6,427 bases of DNA from Deltaproteobacteria bacterium RBG_13_52_11. GTDB lineage: Bacteria > Desulfobacterota > B13-G15 > RBG-16-54-18. The DNA is taken from assembly GCA_001797745.1 (NCBI GenBank), contig MGQF01000081.1, positions 31,317-37,743 of the forward strand, read 5' to 3'. Position numbers and translations under genes: made by a program. Positions 6,159 to 6,427 of this stretch are shown in pieces; within the stretch, counting starts at the first letter, position 1; each line of letters starts with the position of its first letter. Under the pieces are notes generated by a model. That model was not told the DNA's origin and did no database searches. It saw nothing but the letters and a program-made list of their open reading frames with translations.

Positions 6159-6175
6159 CAGCAAGTACCATGCCA
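6159..6175 (-). promoter_or_regulatory. Sigma-54 (-24/-12) promoter
   Basis: On the minus strand TGGCATGGTACTTGCTG matches the sigma-54 consensus TGGCACG-N4-TTGC(A/T) at all but one fixed base. The invariant GG (6174-6173) and GC (6162-6161) have the correct spacing. The predicted transcription start is about 6149, at or within the first codons of the receiver gene. The neighbouring sigma-54 activator gene supports it. Confidence 0.75.
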
Positions 6176-6251
6176 TAATATCGTGTATAGAATTTTCTTT
6201 TAAAATTAATAAGTTATACGTGAAGGACCAAGAACAAAGAAAGAATTAGAT

Positions 6252-6290
6252 CATTTTGGATGGTTCATTTTGAACTAGTTGTGCATTTTG
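6252..6290 (-). promoter_or_regulatory. Candidate upstream activating site for a sigma-54 activator
   Basis: Three CATTTTG copies (plus strand, starting at 6252, 6266 and 6284) and a perfect inverted repeat GTTCA-TTT-TGAAC (6263-6275) lie about 100-140 bp upstream of the predicted sigma-54 transcription start. This is the usual enhancer distance. The repeats overlap the end of the regulator gene. They are visible; their role as an activator site is inference. Confidence 0.35.
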
Positions 6291-6427
6291 GCCCCAGCAG
6301 TGACAAGACCGTAACTCGTAACCTTCCTCTTCAGGGTGGACAGAGATATACCCAGGGCCCTCGCAGTCCGGCTATAGTTTCCGGAGAATGTATCGAGCAC
6401 CTGCCTTATGTAGTTCTTCTCAACCTC
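6275..6427 (-). CDS. C-terminal end of an NtrC-family sigma-54-dependent regulator (5' end outside window)
   Basis: Only the last 50 residues are present, from the right edge of the window to a TAG at 6277-6275. They read as a Fis-type helix-turn-helix: EKNYIRQVLDTFSGNYSRTA followed by RALGISLSTLKRKVTSYGL, the standard DNA-binding end of NtrC-type activators (compare the family pattern GN...AA..LGIS..TLYRK). The AAA+ domain with its GAFTGA loop, and any receiver or sensor domain, must lie beyond the edge. Next to a sigma-54 promoter and a receiver protein, it probably activates the downstream gene, or this cluster. No terminator separates it from the receiver gene, so read-through is possible. 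Confidence 0.85.
   Translation of the reverse strand, partial: EVEKNYIRQVLDTFSGNYSRTARALGISLSTLKRKVTSYGLVTAGAKMHN

Noticed and set aside
1..6427. CRISPR arrays, tRNA or rRNA genes, insertion sequences, prophage genes
   Set aside because: None seen: no regularly spaced repeats, no transposase- or phage-like protein, and no tRNA cloverleaf or T-loop signature noticed.

Overview
The window looks like a chromosomal segment of a Gram-negative bacterium. It encodes an outer-membrane TonB-dependent receptor with a periplasmic binding protein, and it has sigma-54 signalling (an NtrC-family regulator end and a -24/-12 promoter). Base composition is moderate and gene spacing is ordinary. The combination of a cobalamin-riboswitch-controlled uptake operon, PATAN (DUF4388) and Roadblock/LC7 domains, and sigma-54 regulators would suit a Desulfobacterota/deltaproteobacterial or related lineage. 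That placement is an inference; no marker gene is present. Every gene I can support is on the minus strand, so the biological reading order is right to left.

Right half (6427 to about 4259), signalling. The window opens inside the last 50 codons of an NtrC-type sigma-54 activator (Fis-type helix-turn-helix). About 120 bp later comes a three-domain protein: receiver, PATAN/DUF4388, Roadblock/LC7. A very good -24/-12 sigma-54 promoter lies so close to its start that the predicted transcript begins at or inside the first codons. Repeated CATTTTG motifs and a perfect inverted repeat sit at the distance expected for an activator binding site. Next is a stand-alone Roadblock protein that is a paralogue of the fusion's C-terminal domain. 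The two copies share a 42-bp identical stretch. They also share the sequence around a strong Shine-Dalgarno site, so the fusion gene carries what looks like a working internal start for a free Roadblock domain. A stretch of about 220 bp without a convincing gene follows, ending in an intrinsic terminator.

Left half (about 4036 to 12), vitamin B12 uptake. A TTGACA promoter precedes a textbook cobalamin riboswitch with a transcription terminator as its expression platform. Downstream lie btuB (outer-membrane receptor), a DUF71/COG2102 PP-loop ATPase with an extra N-terminal four-cysteine zinc ribbon, and a btuF-like periplasmic binding protein. The three genes are tightly packed (18-bp gap, then an ATGA overlap) and the operon probably continues past the left edge with the ABC permease and ATPase. 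The context argues that the DUF71 protein acts in corrinoid salvage, not diphthamide synthesis.

The most unusual material is the sigma-54/receiver-PATAN-Roadblock module with its apparent nested start and near-leaderless promoter. Second is the zinc-ribbon DUF71 protein under B12 riboswitch control.
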